Assembly: GCA_900319895.1 (NCBI GenBank)
Contig: ONQK01000017.1
Coordinates: 1-13,139, forward strand
DNA length: 13,139 nt
Reading direction: 5' to 3'
Origin: an uncultured Prevotella sp.
Lineage (GTDB): Bacteria; Bacteroidota; Bacteroidia; Bacteroidales; Bacteroidaceae
Made by a program: the position numbers and the translations under genes. Position 1 is the first letter of the stretch; each line of letters starts with the position of its first letter. Positions 1 through 7,307 of this stretch are shown piece after piece. The notes under the pieces are model-generated. The model did no database searches. It saw only the letters and a list, made by a program, of their open reading frames with translations, and was not told where the DNA came from.

Positions 1-905
1 CCTGACCTGCTTGTCCTTCCGTATTCATCGTATTCATAGTAGGTTTTTTCTCCTCGCTGTCTTTGATTTCCGTCTTGACATGCTACGAGCCTTCCGTTCT
101 GGTCGTATTCAAAGGTGACGGGTTCTGTGCCCGGCAGTCGTTTGTAGATGCATTGGTCTCGGTTGTCGTACCGGTATTCGTAGGCGTTCTTCAGCAGGTC
201 TGCCTCGAATTTAAAGGCAGGTGTTAGCACATATGCTAGTCTTCCCCTGGGGTCGTACAAGTAGTAGGTGTCGCTTCCTTCGTCTCGCCTTTCCATCACT
301 ACGCGTCCGGCATAGTCGGTGTATAGGCGCAGGAACCTGTTGTCTTCATCGGTGACTTCTTCTACGCTGAGCATTCCTGCGGCATAGTATTCTTGTGAGA
401 CGATGTGTCCTAGGGCATTGACGCGGTAGTGCCATAGCTCGTTTTCGCCATTGGTCCTGTAGCTTTTCCGTATGGTGCGGTTTGCCGTATGCCAGTCTGT
501 ACCGCCGTTGAATCGGCTTATTTCACGTCCCAGGTCGTCGTATCGGGTTTCTACATAGGGATGTTCGTCGGCATGCGTCGCCTGGCTCATCTGTTTTTCT
601 GCCTCTACTCCGAAGAAGTCGTCCGACCTGCTTCCTCCCGACGGGAACCATCGTCTGTAAGGCCGTTCCAGGTTGTCGTACTCGGTCAGTGCTCGTGTGT
701 ATGTTCCGATGCCCGAGGTTTGTATGTCGACCACGGTTCGCCCCATTCCGTCTTTATACTGCAGGCTCACGATGCCTTCAAATTCGTTCTCGTCCAAGTA
801 GGTTGTTGTCTTCACATAGCTGTGCTGCGGGTTCTGAGCGGGTATGAACATGGGGTGCAACAATGTCAGCATCAGAACGGCAAGTGTATTTATTTTGTGT
901 TTCAT
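1..905 (-). CDS. DUF6443-type RHS/YD-repeat protein, N-terminal 301 residues (C-terminus off window)
   Basis: Read from ATG at 905; the frame stays open to the window edge, so only the N-terminal 301 residues are visible. Residues 1-24 form a signal peptide (basic start, hydrophobic core, cleavage near IPA-QN). Residues about 28-90 (YVKTTTYLDE, LQYKDGMGRTVVD, ALTEYDNLERP) match what I know of DUF6443, the N-terminal domain of Bacteroidota RHS proteins. YD repeats follow: YDDLGRE (122-128), YDPRGRL (217-223), YDQNGRL (267-273), YDEYGRT (292-298). Such proteins normally build a beta-cocoon shell and end in an RHS core and a variable, often toxic, C-terminal domain, which cannot be seen here. 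The start is fixed by the 4-bp ATGA overlap with the stop of the upstream gene, suggesting translational coupling. Family call is firm; the toxin role is inference. Confidence 0.85.
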   Translation of the reverse strand, partial: MKHKINTLAVLMLTLLHPMFIPAQNPQHSYVKTTTYLDENEFEGIVSLQYKDGMGRTVVDIQTSGIGTYTRALTEYDNLERPYRRWFPSGGSRSDDFFGVEAEKQMSQATHADEHPYVETRYDDLGREISRFNGGTDWHTANRTIRKSYRTNGENELWHYRVNALGHIVSQEYYAAGMLSVEEVTDEDNRFLRLYTDYAGRVVMERRDEGSDTYYLYDPRGRLAYVLTPAFKFEADLLKNAYEYRYDNRDQCIYKRLPGTEPVTFEYDQNGRLVACQDGNQRQRGEKTYYEYDEYGRTSRS

Positions 906-3793
906 TTTCGATAGTGATAATCAAATTTTTGAATGGTTTGGCCTCGGCTGTTTTTGATGCGGCGCAGGCGCAGTCCATCGTTGCCGAAGTCGTAGTAGGT
1001 GGTTATTCCTGCCGGGCTTGTCGTCGATGTGACTCCCAGCATCGGGTGGCGTGTGTAGGATGTCAGTTGTCCTGGGGAGTTTTCGCGCACGTTTTGGAAG
1101 AATTGTCTCACGGCATGTTCGTCGTCCATGTCCAGGTGGCTCATGTCCAATTGCAGTGGCGTGTTGGCCTGGTAGATTGCCATGAGGCTGGCCTCGTTTT
1201 TCCCCCAGAGGAGTTGTGTGAGAGGTTCTCCCTGCTCTCGATACATTGCGAGCTGTCCCGTCGGTGTGTATGCCATGTAGTGTGCGAGGGTGTCGGCTGG
1301 TGTCTCTCCTCTGCTTTCCATATAGGATGATGGCAGTAGCAGCGGTTTGGCGAGTCTTGCGAACTGCCACCAATGGTAGTTGGTGCTTGTCCGGCTGACA
1401 AGGGTTTCGTTGTTGTATTTTTCTATGGCGACGGGTGTCAGCAGGAATTGTTCCTTGTGCAGCTCTTCGGGTTTGGCGGCATAGCAATAAGGATAGGTTC
1501 CCTCGTTGTTGTTGGAACCGTCTATACTGTCTGTCGGTGCATTCCAATCGGGTATTTGTCGTGCGGGCCTGTTGCTGGAGAATCCGTAGAGATAGCGTTC
1601 TTCCGTCCACTGTGTCCCACGCAGTTGCTTTACGGCGTGGGTAAGCCTGACATAGGTCTCGTGGGGGTATGGCAGGTTGATGGTCAGCGTTGTGTCTCTC
1701 CGGTCGTAAAGTTTTTGGCTGACCAGCGGTCCATTTCCTGTGAACAGGGTGTCGCGCTCTTCGATTACGTCGTAGCGAGGATAGAAGATTTTGTATTGGG
1801 CGTCTTTGTATATGTTTGCGCCTCTGGAATAACGTTCCTCGCACTCGTTGAGATTACGGTAGATCCGGGAAGTGCTGGAGAGTTTGTTTCCTGACGAGTC
1901 GTAATTTTCGACGGCAATGAGGTTTCCGCGCAAATAACCGCGCTCGCTGAACAGATTGTGCAGCAAGTTAACGGTGGTTCCTGAGATGGAAATGGGCGGT
2001 GTGTCCCTCCTGGTGTCCGAAAAGTTGGTATAGATGTAACGTGTGCTCGTGCCGTCTGCCAGGGTTTCCATGACATAAGAATAGCCGAAGGATGGTCCCA
2101 GTCGCATGGCGTTGGAGTAAGGGAAGATGGAGTTTTCCATGGCAGGAAGTCCTCGAAGTTCTCCGCTGCTTTTTCCGGTCAGCGGATTTGCATAGGAGAA
2201 AGCCGTGCTGTCAAGAAGTTCAGCCTCTGGCGTGTTGTCGTTATAGACGGAAATGGTCTTGATGCGGTATCCGCCACAGTATTGCTCGCCATCTTCGGCA
2301 TTCAAGACTTCGTCACGATATTCGGACAGATAGTGTGCATAGCTGTTTTGCTCATATTCATAAATGGTGTTTCCGCCATGAGGATTGACAATTCCCTTCA
2401 AGAGGCCGTAGGCTGATGGTGTCGGGGCCACCTGCCATGAAGTGGGTGCGTAGTTGGCGGCATTGGGCGACTTTTCTTGTCCATTGTAATACCCCCATTG
2501 GTCAACTTGGGTGGTCAAATAGTCGGCCGGCAATCGGTCGTATTGGTTGTAGCAGAAGTTGTACGAGATGGGCTCGTCGCCTTGGTCAATACTGATTTGG
2601 GCGAGGTGCATCCGGCTGTCGTAGTCGTAGGCCAGGTGGATGGTCTTATCGTGCGCCGCGCCGTTTTTCTCGTTGAGAGAAGGGCAGGAGATGTGTATTT
2701 TTTGCAATTCTCGCAAACGGGTTGAAAGTAGCGGGTTCTCACAGCGTTCGACAAGAGGGAAGTTGCCCCAGGCGCACCCTTCGTCATAAGCCGTGAGGTG
2801 GGATGTCTTTGACTTCAACGTGTGCCAATCGCTGCGTTGCCCTATTGTCGGATAAAGTGCAGGCCCGGAGACAGGGCTGTCTTCGGTTTGAAATTGTATT
2901 TCTATGCCAGAGAGGGTTTGGATGCGCCTCAGATAAGTCGGTATATAAAACGTGCCGAGCAGTCCGATGGCGGAGGCCTGTATGTCTGGATTTCCTGATG
3001 CAGGAATGGTCTTTATCTCATTATAGAATTGTGCCAGATAGCAGCCTCGCTCATAAGTGAACGTATAAAGGGGATTTCCGTGGCGGTCGACGATTTTGGT
3101 CAGGTACCAGGCAGATGCCATGAACGAGGTGCTCGTGGATGAATTTGCACCATTGGCAAGGTTGAAATTATACTCTATGGCATCGGTGTTGATGCCGAAC
3201 TCATAGCAGACACCTTGAGGGTCGCGGAGGGTGAAGCCGTTGATGGAACGGGCATTGGCGACTGATGGTGAATGGAAGTTATTCTTGTCTTTAACATTGA
3301 GCAGTACATCGAAATTTCCGCTGCTAATGACCTTCCACTGTCCGTCGTGATCGAGAAAGAACTTGCCGCTCATGCCCATGAAGTTGAAATGGAAGATGTC
3401 GGGCTCCAAGTCGGCATCTAATGACGGTAAAATCGGGCTGTTCAGTATCTCTTGTGCATCAAAATAGCAACTTTGCTGATTGCCGGTATACTCGTCCGCT
3501 TGTCCGCGTACTTCACGGGTAATAACGCCGCCGGCACTTAGTGCCCAGTTGTGGCCGGTCCATCCGGGGAGACGGTTCAATTGGATACCGGCGGAATGGT
3601 GGAAAAGCTCTAAGCTGAGCGAGATGCCGCGTTCTTTGCAGTGGTAGAGAGGGATTGCGATGTCGGCAAGTCCAGTGTTGTTGGACGGGATGCCTGCCTC
3701 AATCAAGTTGGAAGCGTTGGGCGTCGGCAAGAATTGGGCGCCTGTTGAAAGACAGCGGAAGAGTGTTGCGATGAGAAGTATTTTTCTAAACAT
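902..3793 (-). CDS. secreted RHS/SpvB-like protein, 963 aa (Bacteroidota type)
   Basis: A complete 963-residue protein. Residues 1-19 form a signal peptide (cleavage near STGA-QF). Residues 40-100 carry the block usual at the start of large Bacteroidota RHS proteins: IAIPLY (45-50), HHSAGIQL (65-72), GWTGHNWALSAGGVITREVRG (77-97). PDIFHFNFMGMSGKF (131-145) is another family signature. The C-terminus (LGVTSTTSPAGITTYYDF, then the final YHYRK) matches where stand-alone members end, so it is probably intact and carries neither a toxin domain nor a T9SS tail. It lies 7 bp after the T9SS-sorted gene and overlaps the next RHS gene by 4 bp. I infer that the two RHS proteins work together or form the two parts of one shell. 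The molecular role is unknown to me. No obvious Shine-Dalgarno sequence precedes the ATG. Confidence 0.85.
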   Translation of the reverse strand: MFRKILLIATLFRCLSTGAQFLPTPNASNLIEAGIPSNNTGLADIAIPLYHCKERGISLSLELFHHSAGIQLNRLPGWTGHNWALSAGGVITREVRGQADEYTGNQQSCYFDAQEILNSPILPSLDADLEPDIFHFNFMGMSGKFFLDHDGQWKVISSGNFDVLLNVKDKNNFHSPSVANARSINGFTLRDPQGVCYEFGINTDAIEYNFNLANGANSSTSTSFMASAWYLTKIVDRHGNPLYTFTYERGCYLAQFYNEIKTIPASGNPDIQASAIGLLGTFYIPTYLRRIQTLSGIEIQFQTEDSPVSGPALYPTIGQRSDWHTLKSKTSHLTAYDEGCAWGNFPLVERCENPLLSTRLRELQKIHISCPSLNEKNGAAHDKTIHLAYDYDSRMHLAQISIDQGDEPISYNFCYNQYDRLPADYLTTQVDQWGYYNGQEKSPNAANYAPTSWQVAPTPSAYGLLKGIVNPHGGNTIYEYEQNSYAHYLSEYRDEVLNAEDGEQYCGGYRIKTISVYNDNTPEAELLDSTAFSYANPLTGKSSGELRGLPAMENSIFPYSNAMRLGPSFGYSYVMETLADGTSTRYIYTNFSDTRRDTPPISISGTTVNLLHNLFSERGYLRGNLIAVENYDSSGNKLSSTSRIYRNLNECEERYSRGANIYKDAQYKIFYPRYDVIEERDTLFTGNGPLVSQKLYDRRDTTLTINLPYPHETYVRLTHAVKQLRGTQWTEERYLYGFSSNRPARQIPDWNAPTDSIDGSNNNEGTYPYCYAAKPEELHKEQFLLTPVAIEKYNNETLVSRTSTNYHWWQFARLAKPLLLPSSYMESRGETPADTLAHYMAYTPTGQLAMYREQGEPLTQLLWGKNEASLMAIYQANTPLQLDMSHLDMDDEHAVRQFFQNVRENSPGQLTSYTRHPMLGVTSTTSPAGITTYYDFGNDGLRLRRIKNSRGQTIQKFDYHYRK

Positions 3794-3800
3794 AATATTG

Positions 3801-4916
3801 TTATTTTAAGATGATTTTTTCGGCATAGCGTTTGTCGCCAACCGTTAGTTCCAGTAAATAAACTCCTTTTCGTAGACCTGCCGTGCAGACTTCTTCAACG
3901 TAAGGTCCACTGTTCTTCTGGCTGACAGTGCCTTCCCAAATCAAGATGCCACCGGTCGTATAAAGACGAGCCGCACAGTCGGTTGAGGCGGACAGTGTGT
4001 AGTCAAAACGGATGGCATTGTCGTCTGTCGTCCTTATTTTTAGGCAGATTTCGTCTCCAGAAGAGCATCCCGCCTGTAGCGAGCGTTGTGGCGTATTGTG
4101 TGCGAACAATGTTTGCGATTGAAGAGACGGCGGGGTATAGAATGCTGTGCACGCCACGCTATTGGCGTGGGACAGCCGCCTCAGTTCCAGCACAGGATAA
4201 CGGCATTCCGGCGCATACCATTGGTATACTTCACTTCGGCTAGCAGGATGGTCTGATGAGGTCAAAGCCGTTGCAATCATCGTCTTGTCAAAAGGCCTTG
4301 AACGCAGCGATGGCAAACTGTCAAGAGGGTAGCTTAAAAGACTTTCCTTGCGTGAACGGCTGACTCTCAGCACATTGCGCAACGTGTCGCCATTTTCCAA
4401 GATCAATGTACCCACAGCGTCTGCTTTCATCACATAAGTACCGAAGGTTTGCAGCGACAACTTCTCGCAGAACACGCCGGTGCCATGGAAAATGCCGGAG
4501 ATGGAGTCGCCGTAAGCAAATGGAAAACACAGCAGCTGCTCCGGAACGTCGTATGTCATGGCAGTCGTTGCGTTCTCAAATCCTTGGAGAAAGACTCCGG
4601 AAGAGGCCAAAGAGTGGTAATACAGCGTCGAGCCATCGCGCAGGGCCAATGTGTCCGATGCCAAATGCCTGTCTCCCAGCGAGTCGACGAGCCAGAATGG
4701 ATGGTAGCTCAACTCGAAATCGCCGGAATGATACCGCAGTGAACGGAGATCCCATAACTGTCCCGTGCCAACGTCGCCGGGGTTGGAAAACGTCACCTGA
4801 TGTCGGGCAATTGCATCGCCGGCAATGGGACGGTTGGAAGAACTGCTCAATTGAGGTTGGCTGAAGGCAGAGAAACTGCCAGACAGCAAAATGAGCAAAA
4901 ACATTTGTTTCATCAT
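3801..4916 (-). CDS. secreted protein with T9SS type A sorting domain, 371 aa
   Basis: Residues 1-19 are a signal peptide (cleavage about AFS-QP). The middle, residues 25-260, is a beta-rich region of unknown function; the stretch YGDSISGIFHGTG (135-147), GTYVMKADAVGTL (159-171) and NGDTLRNVLRV (175-185) looks like a family I have seen in Bacteroidota secreted proteins but cannot name. Residues about 291-371 fit a type IX secretion C-terminal domain: ARLYTTGGILIWEG (316-329), then GLRKGVYLLELTVG and a lysine-ending KIILK. This predicts export by Sec, passage through the T9SS and anchoring or release at the surface. It is first in the operon with the two RHS genes, so it may be their surface partner (inference). 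A second Met at residue 2 could also start translation. Confidence 0.8.
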   Translation of the reverse strand: MMKQMFLLILLSGSFSAFSQPQLSSSSNRPIAGDAIARHQVTFSNPGDVGTGQLWDLRSLRYHSGDFELSYHPFWLVDSLGDRHLASDTLALRDGSTLYYHSLASSGVFLQGFENATTAMTYDVPEQLLCFPFAYGDSISGIFHGTGVFCEKLSLQTFGTYVMKADAVGTLILENGDTLRNVLRVSRSRKESLLSYPLDSLPSLRSRPFDKTMIATALTSSDHPASRSEVYQWYAPECRYPVLELRRLSHANSVACTAFYTPPSLQSQTLFAHNTPQRSLQAGCSSGDEICLKIRTTDDNAIRFDYTLSASTDCAARLYTTGGILIWEGTVSQKNSGPYVEEVCTAGLRKGVYLLELTVGDKRYAEKIILK

Positions 4917-5260
4917 AGTTTTTTGTATTAATGTTTGTTAAAATCCTTTCGCTTATTTACTGTTCCAGTTTGGTGCGTTGCACCATCAACGATGTAGGTA
5001 GAAGTCATGAAATGTTTGTTTTGAGTTTGTACTTCTTTTCAGTTCAACAAGTTGCACAAACCCTTGGGGACGGAGAAAGCGCAGACTCGCCATATCTCCT
5101 GCCGGGCTCACCACAAGCCCCTAATCTACTATGGCTGAAGCCTGCGCTTTATGCGCATACTCCAAACGTAGATTAGGTTCGCTCATTTATTCTCTTTCCG
5201 AGGTGGTGATTCGACAGGAGAATTCGAGCAACAAAATGGAGTATTCCGAAGAATACGATG
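4917..5260 (-). promoter_or_regulatory. long leader (about 340 nt) of the T9SS-RHS operon
   Basis: No credible gene lies between the start at 4916 and the promoter box at 5261-5268. If transcription begins just downstream of that box, the transcript carries about 340 untranslated nucleotides, long for this phylum. The part at 5072-5177 is dense in palindromes (separate entry). A small palindrome CAACAAGTTG lies at 5045-5054. The last 90 bases before the gene are AT-rich, and I found no second TAnnTTTG box there. No U-tract follows the hairpins on this strand, so a classical terminator-type attenuator is not evident. Confidence 0.45.
5072..5177. repeat. structured palindromic element with two crossing inverted repeats
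   Basis: Perfect 10-bp arms CCTAATCTAC (5120-5129) and GTAGATTAGG (5168-5177) form one stem. A second imperfect stem pairs 5076-5094 with 5130-5150: AAAGCGCAG against CTGCGCTTT and GCCATA against TATGGC, with a small internal loop. The second stem starts outside the first and closes inside it, so the two either form a pseudoknot or exclude one another. Local hairpins sit within: GGGCT/AGCCC (5104-5108 with 5116-5120), GGCTGAAGCC (5133-5142), GCGC-TTTAT-GCGC (5144-5156), and GGAGA/TCTCC (5072-5076 with 5095-5099). It could be a cis-acting leader RNA, a small RNA, or a REP/MITE-like DNA repeat. Sequence alone does not decide. Confidence 0.55.
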
Positions 5261-5268
5261 CAAATTTA
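5261..5268 (-). promoter_or_regulatory. promoter -7 box TAAATTTG for the T9SS-RHS operon
   Basis: On the minus strand the bases read TAAATTTGCATC, an exact match to the Bacteroidota -7 consensus TAnnTTTG. A clear -33 TTTG is missing; a T-rich stretch (5284-5288) lies slightly too close. It is the only good promoter box between the terminator at 5402-5440 and the gene start at 4916, so it is the likely start of the three-gene operon. Confidence 0.55.
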
Positions 5269-5378
5269 CAAAAAAACTTTTGGAAAAAGGGATGAAGTTG
5301 TATAAAAATGAGAAAACGGGGCTGCTTAATGCTTGTTGCCTGCTGGAATTTTCTTATAGGACGGGTTTTGAGAAGAGT

Positions 5379-5402
5379 TTTTGTACAAAAGTTTGTACAA
5401 AA
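5379..5402. repeat. tandem palindromes around TTTGTACAAA
   Basis: Two copies of TTTGTACAAAA lie at 5380-5390 and 5392-5402, 12 bp apart; each is itself a palindrome centred on GTAC. They sit next to the terminator hairpin of the protease gene, whose U-tract overlaps the second copy. They may be an operator pair for a dimeric regulator or simply AT-rich terminator flank. Confidence 0.3.
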
Positions 5403-5440
5403 AAATGTCTCCGGTAGTTTTTTCCCTCCGGAGACATTTT
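5399..5440 (-). terminator. intrinsic terminator after the M6 protease gene
   Basis: Perfect 13-bp arms AAAATGTCTCCGG (5402-5414) and CCGGAGACATTTT (5428-5440) enclose a 13-nt loop. Read on the minus strand the hairpin runs into seven T residues and lies about 35 bp after the protease stop. It separates the protease unit from the RHS operon. Confidence 0.85.
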
Positions 5441-5475
5441 ATGATTCGTGTCGTGTCTTCAAAGGTTGTGAGCCT

Positions 5476-7305
5476 TTATGGGACGACGATTTTCTTCTTG
5501 TTCATGATGTAAATGCCTTTTGGGAGCGTTTCCCTGTTGTTGCCGGCATATCGTCCGTCGATGGCAAAAATGTGCATGTGGTCTTTGCGGGTTTGGTCTT
5601 TTGACATCTCCACAGGGCTGATGCCTGTGACATAAGTATTGAAGTCGTGTATGTAGGAGAGCGTGATTTTTCCGCCGTCTTCTTGAATGTTGACTAATGC
5701 TTTGTTGAGTTTTTCGCCGTTGTAGACTTGGAAATTGACGGTCTGCGTCGTGTCGCAAAGGGTGCTGACCGCGTTTGCTCCGGGGAAGGGGTCGCCCAGA
5801 TGCTGGTTGTTGTAGTCGGTTTTAGTTGCAATTCCGTTGCTGGCAGTAGCCCATGGCATGGATTTCCCTATATTGTAGGACGATGCAACGGTGCCGTCAG
5901 CTGGTACTATCGCCATCTTCGGTTTGCCTAAAACATCGTTGACCGAGTTGCTGTTCAGTGAGAAGGTGTTAGCATCGTAGTTGACGTGGTAGACTATCAG
6001 TCCATGTCCGTATTGTCCTGAGTTCCACGCCCGATTTTGTATGTTTTCAATGATGAAATACTCTTTTTGTGTGGCATCGTTGTCGTTTGTTATTCGATAG
6101 GCTTTCCCGTTGGCGTCGTCAATGGGTAGGATTTCCAATTCAGCGTCCGTGTTGAGTGTCTCGATGGTCATCCATCCCATGGCCTCGCGCTCCCATGCGG
6201 TGTAAGGCGTTGGCCAGTAGCCGTTGCGCAGGTATTCGCCATTGTCCATGAGGCTCCAATATTCCATGGACTGGTTGTCTGTTTGTGCCGAGGCCTCGTG
6301 TACGGGATAAAAGTCGGGCAGCCCGAGGCAGTGTGAGAACTCGTGGCAGAAGATGCCGATGCCGTTGATGCGTTGATAGGGTGCCGTGCTGAATGAGGTG
6401 GGGGTTCCGATGAGCTCACAATGGACGCCATAGCGGTATATTTTCTTGCCGTTATAGGTCTGGCTGAAGGATTGTGTGCCCGATTTAGGCCAAATGCAGT
6501 CTACGGAATTGCCGCTTGTATTTGCCCCGTATCCGGCGTAGATGACATAGATGAGGTCGACGTAGCCGTCGTTGTCTTGGTCGTAATTGGAAAAGTCGAG
6601 GCTGTCTTTAACCGCATTGCACACGGCAGGGATGAACAAGTCCATCCTGTCATTTCTTCCTGCGCCATATACGCTCATGTTTTCTGGCAGCTGTACGGGG
6701 CCGTAGACATCGAATTGCGGGGTGAATTGACCGAAACTGATGTCGGAGAAGTAGGACTTGATGCTGCCGGCGTTTTGGTTTTCGTTATTGCCAAAGTTCT
6801 GTGGGCGTCCTTGCCCGTTGAGGTATTGCTCGAATGACTTTTTGGGGTTGGCTAGCGTGAATGTCGTGTCCTGGAACTCTGCCAATACCACCAACACGCG
6901 TGGTGAACCGGTGTGTGGGAAGAGCCGGCTGCCGCTGACGGGCTCGCGCCTGGCCGCATGTCGTTGCCTCATTTTTTTTGCCTGGGCAAAGAACAGCTGT
7001 CGGTTTTGCTGGCCGATGGCCACCTGCTCGGCTGTTGAGCGGTTGCCGGCCGAGTGGGCGAGAATGCCCGTGGAGGCAAGGTCGCCGTCGCTTTTTACCT
7101 TTGCAATGTAATAGTCGGTGTTGTCTTGATAGAGCAAAACGCCGTCTGTGGTGGTAAACCAGTGCCAGTCTTCGTCGCCGTGTCCGATGACGGTCAGTTG
7201 TGTGCCGTCTTTTTGCGTGACGACGACGGGGAAAGGATAGGCTTTGGCCGCCTTACTGGTGATGGATAGTGCAATAAAGCAGAAAAAAAGTAGAAATTTC
7301 TTCAT
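5476..7305 (-). CDS. secreted M6-family zinc metalloprotease with T9SS-like tail, 609 aa
   Basis: Signal peptide at residues 1-20, then a propeptide-like region (25-120: AYPFPVVVTQKDG, GHGDEDWHWFTTTDGVLLYQ) as in other Bacteroidota M6 proteases. The catalytic domain runs from about 135 to 385: LVVLAEFQD (138-146), a probable calcium loop DQDNDGYVD (242-250), the zinc motif HEFSHCLGLPD (321-331, ligands His321, His325 and Asp331, catalytic Glu322) and a Met-turn SLMD (351-354). The family includes immune inhibitor A-like peptidases. The C-terminus (about 560-609), with IFAIDGRYAG and LPKGIYIMNKKKIVV, resembles a short T9SS sorting tail. The gene starts 2 bp after the EFR1 gene stop, implying co-transcription, and ends before a strong terminator. 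All key residues are present, so activity is likely; the substrate is unknown. Confidence 0.9.
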   Translation of the reverse strand: MKKFLLFFCFIALSITSKAAKAYPFPVVVTQKDGTQLTVIGHGDEDWHWFTTTDGVLLYQDNTDYYIAKVKSDGDLASTGILAHSAGNRSTAEQVAIGQQNRQLFFAQAKKMRQRHAARREPVSGSRLFPHTGSPRVLVVLAEFQDTTFTLANPKKSFEQYLNGQGRPQNFGNNENQNAGSIKSYFSDISFGQFTPQFDVYGPVQLPENMSVYGAGRNDRMDLFIPAVCNAVKDSLDFSNYDQDNDGYVDLIYVIYAGYGANTSGNSVDCIWPKSGTQSFSQTYNGKKIYRYGVHCELIGTPTSFSTAPYQRINGIGIFCHEFSHCLGLPDFYPVHEASAQTDNQSMEYWSLMDNGEYLRNGYWPTPYTAWEREAMGWMTIETLNTDAELEILPIDDANGKAYRITNDNDATQKEYFIIENIQNRAWNSGQYGHGLIVYHVNYDANTFSLNSNSVNDVLGKPKMAIVPADGTVASSYNIGKSMPWATASNGIATKTDYNNQHLGDPFPGANAVSTLCDTTQTVNFQVYNGEKLNKALVNIQEDGGKITLSYIHDFNTYVTGISPVEMSKDQTRKDHMHIFAIDGRYAGNNRETLPKGIYIMNKKKIVVP

Positions 7306-7307
7306 AT

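Noticed and set aside
489..914. 141-residue plus-strand frame opposite the DUF6443 gene
   Set aside because: Antisense of a clear YD-repeat coding region; composition reflects the opposite strand.
921..1844. 307-residue minus-strand reading frame inside the 963-residue RHS gene
   Set aside because: It is a shifted frame of the RHS gene, rich in Arg, His, Pro and Gln as expected from the codon bias, with no signal or recognisable domain.
4931..5176. 81-residue plus-strand frame over the structured leader
   Set aside because: It runs through the palindromes, has no promoter or plausible start context, and its hydrophobic start is an AT-rich accident.
5308..5604. 98-residue plus-strand frame across the terminator at 5402-5440
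   Set aside because: It crosses the protease terminator and the protease C-terminus in antisense; no support for a gene.
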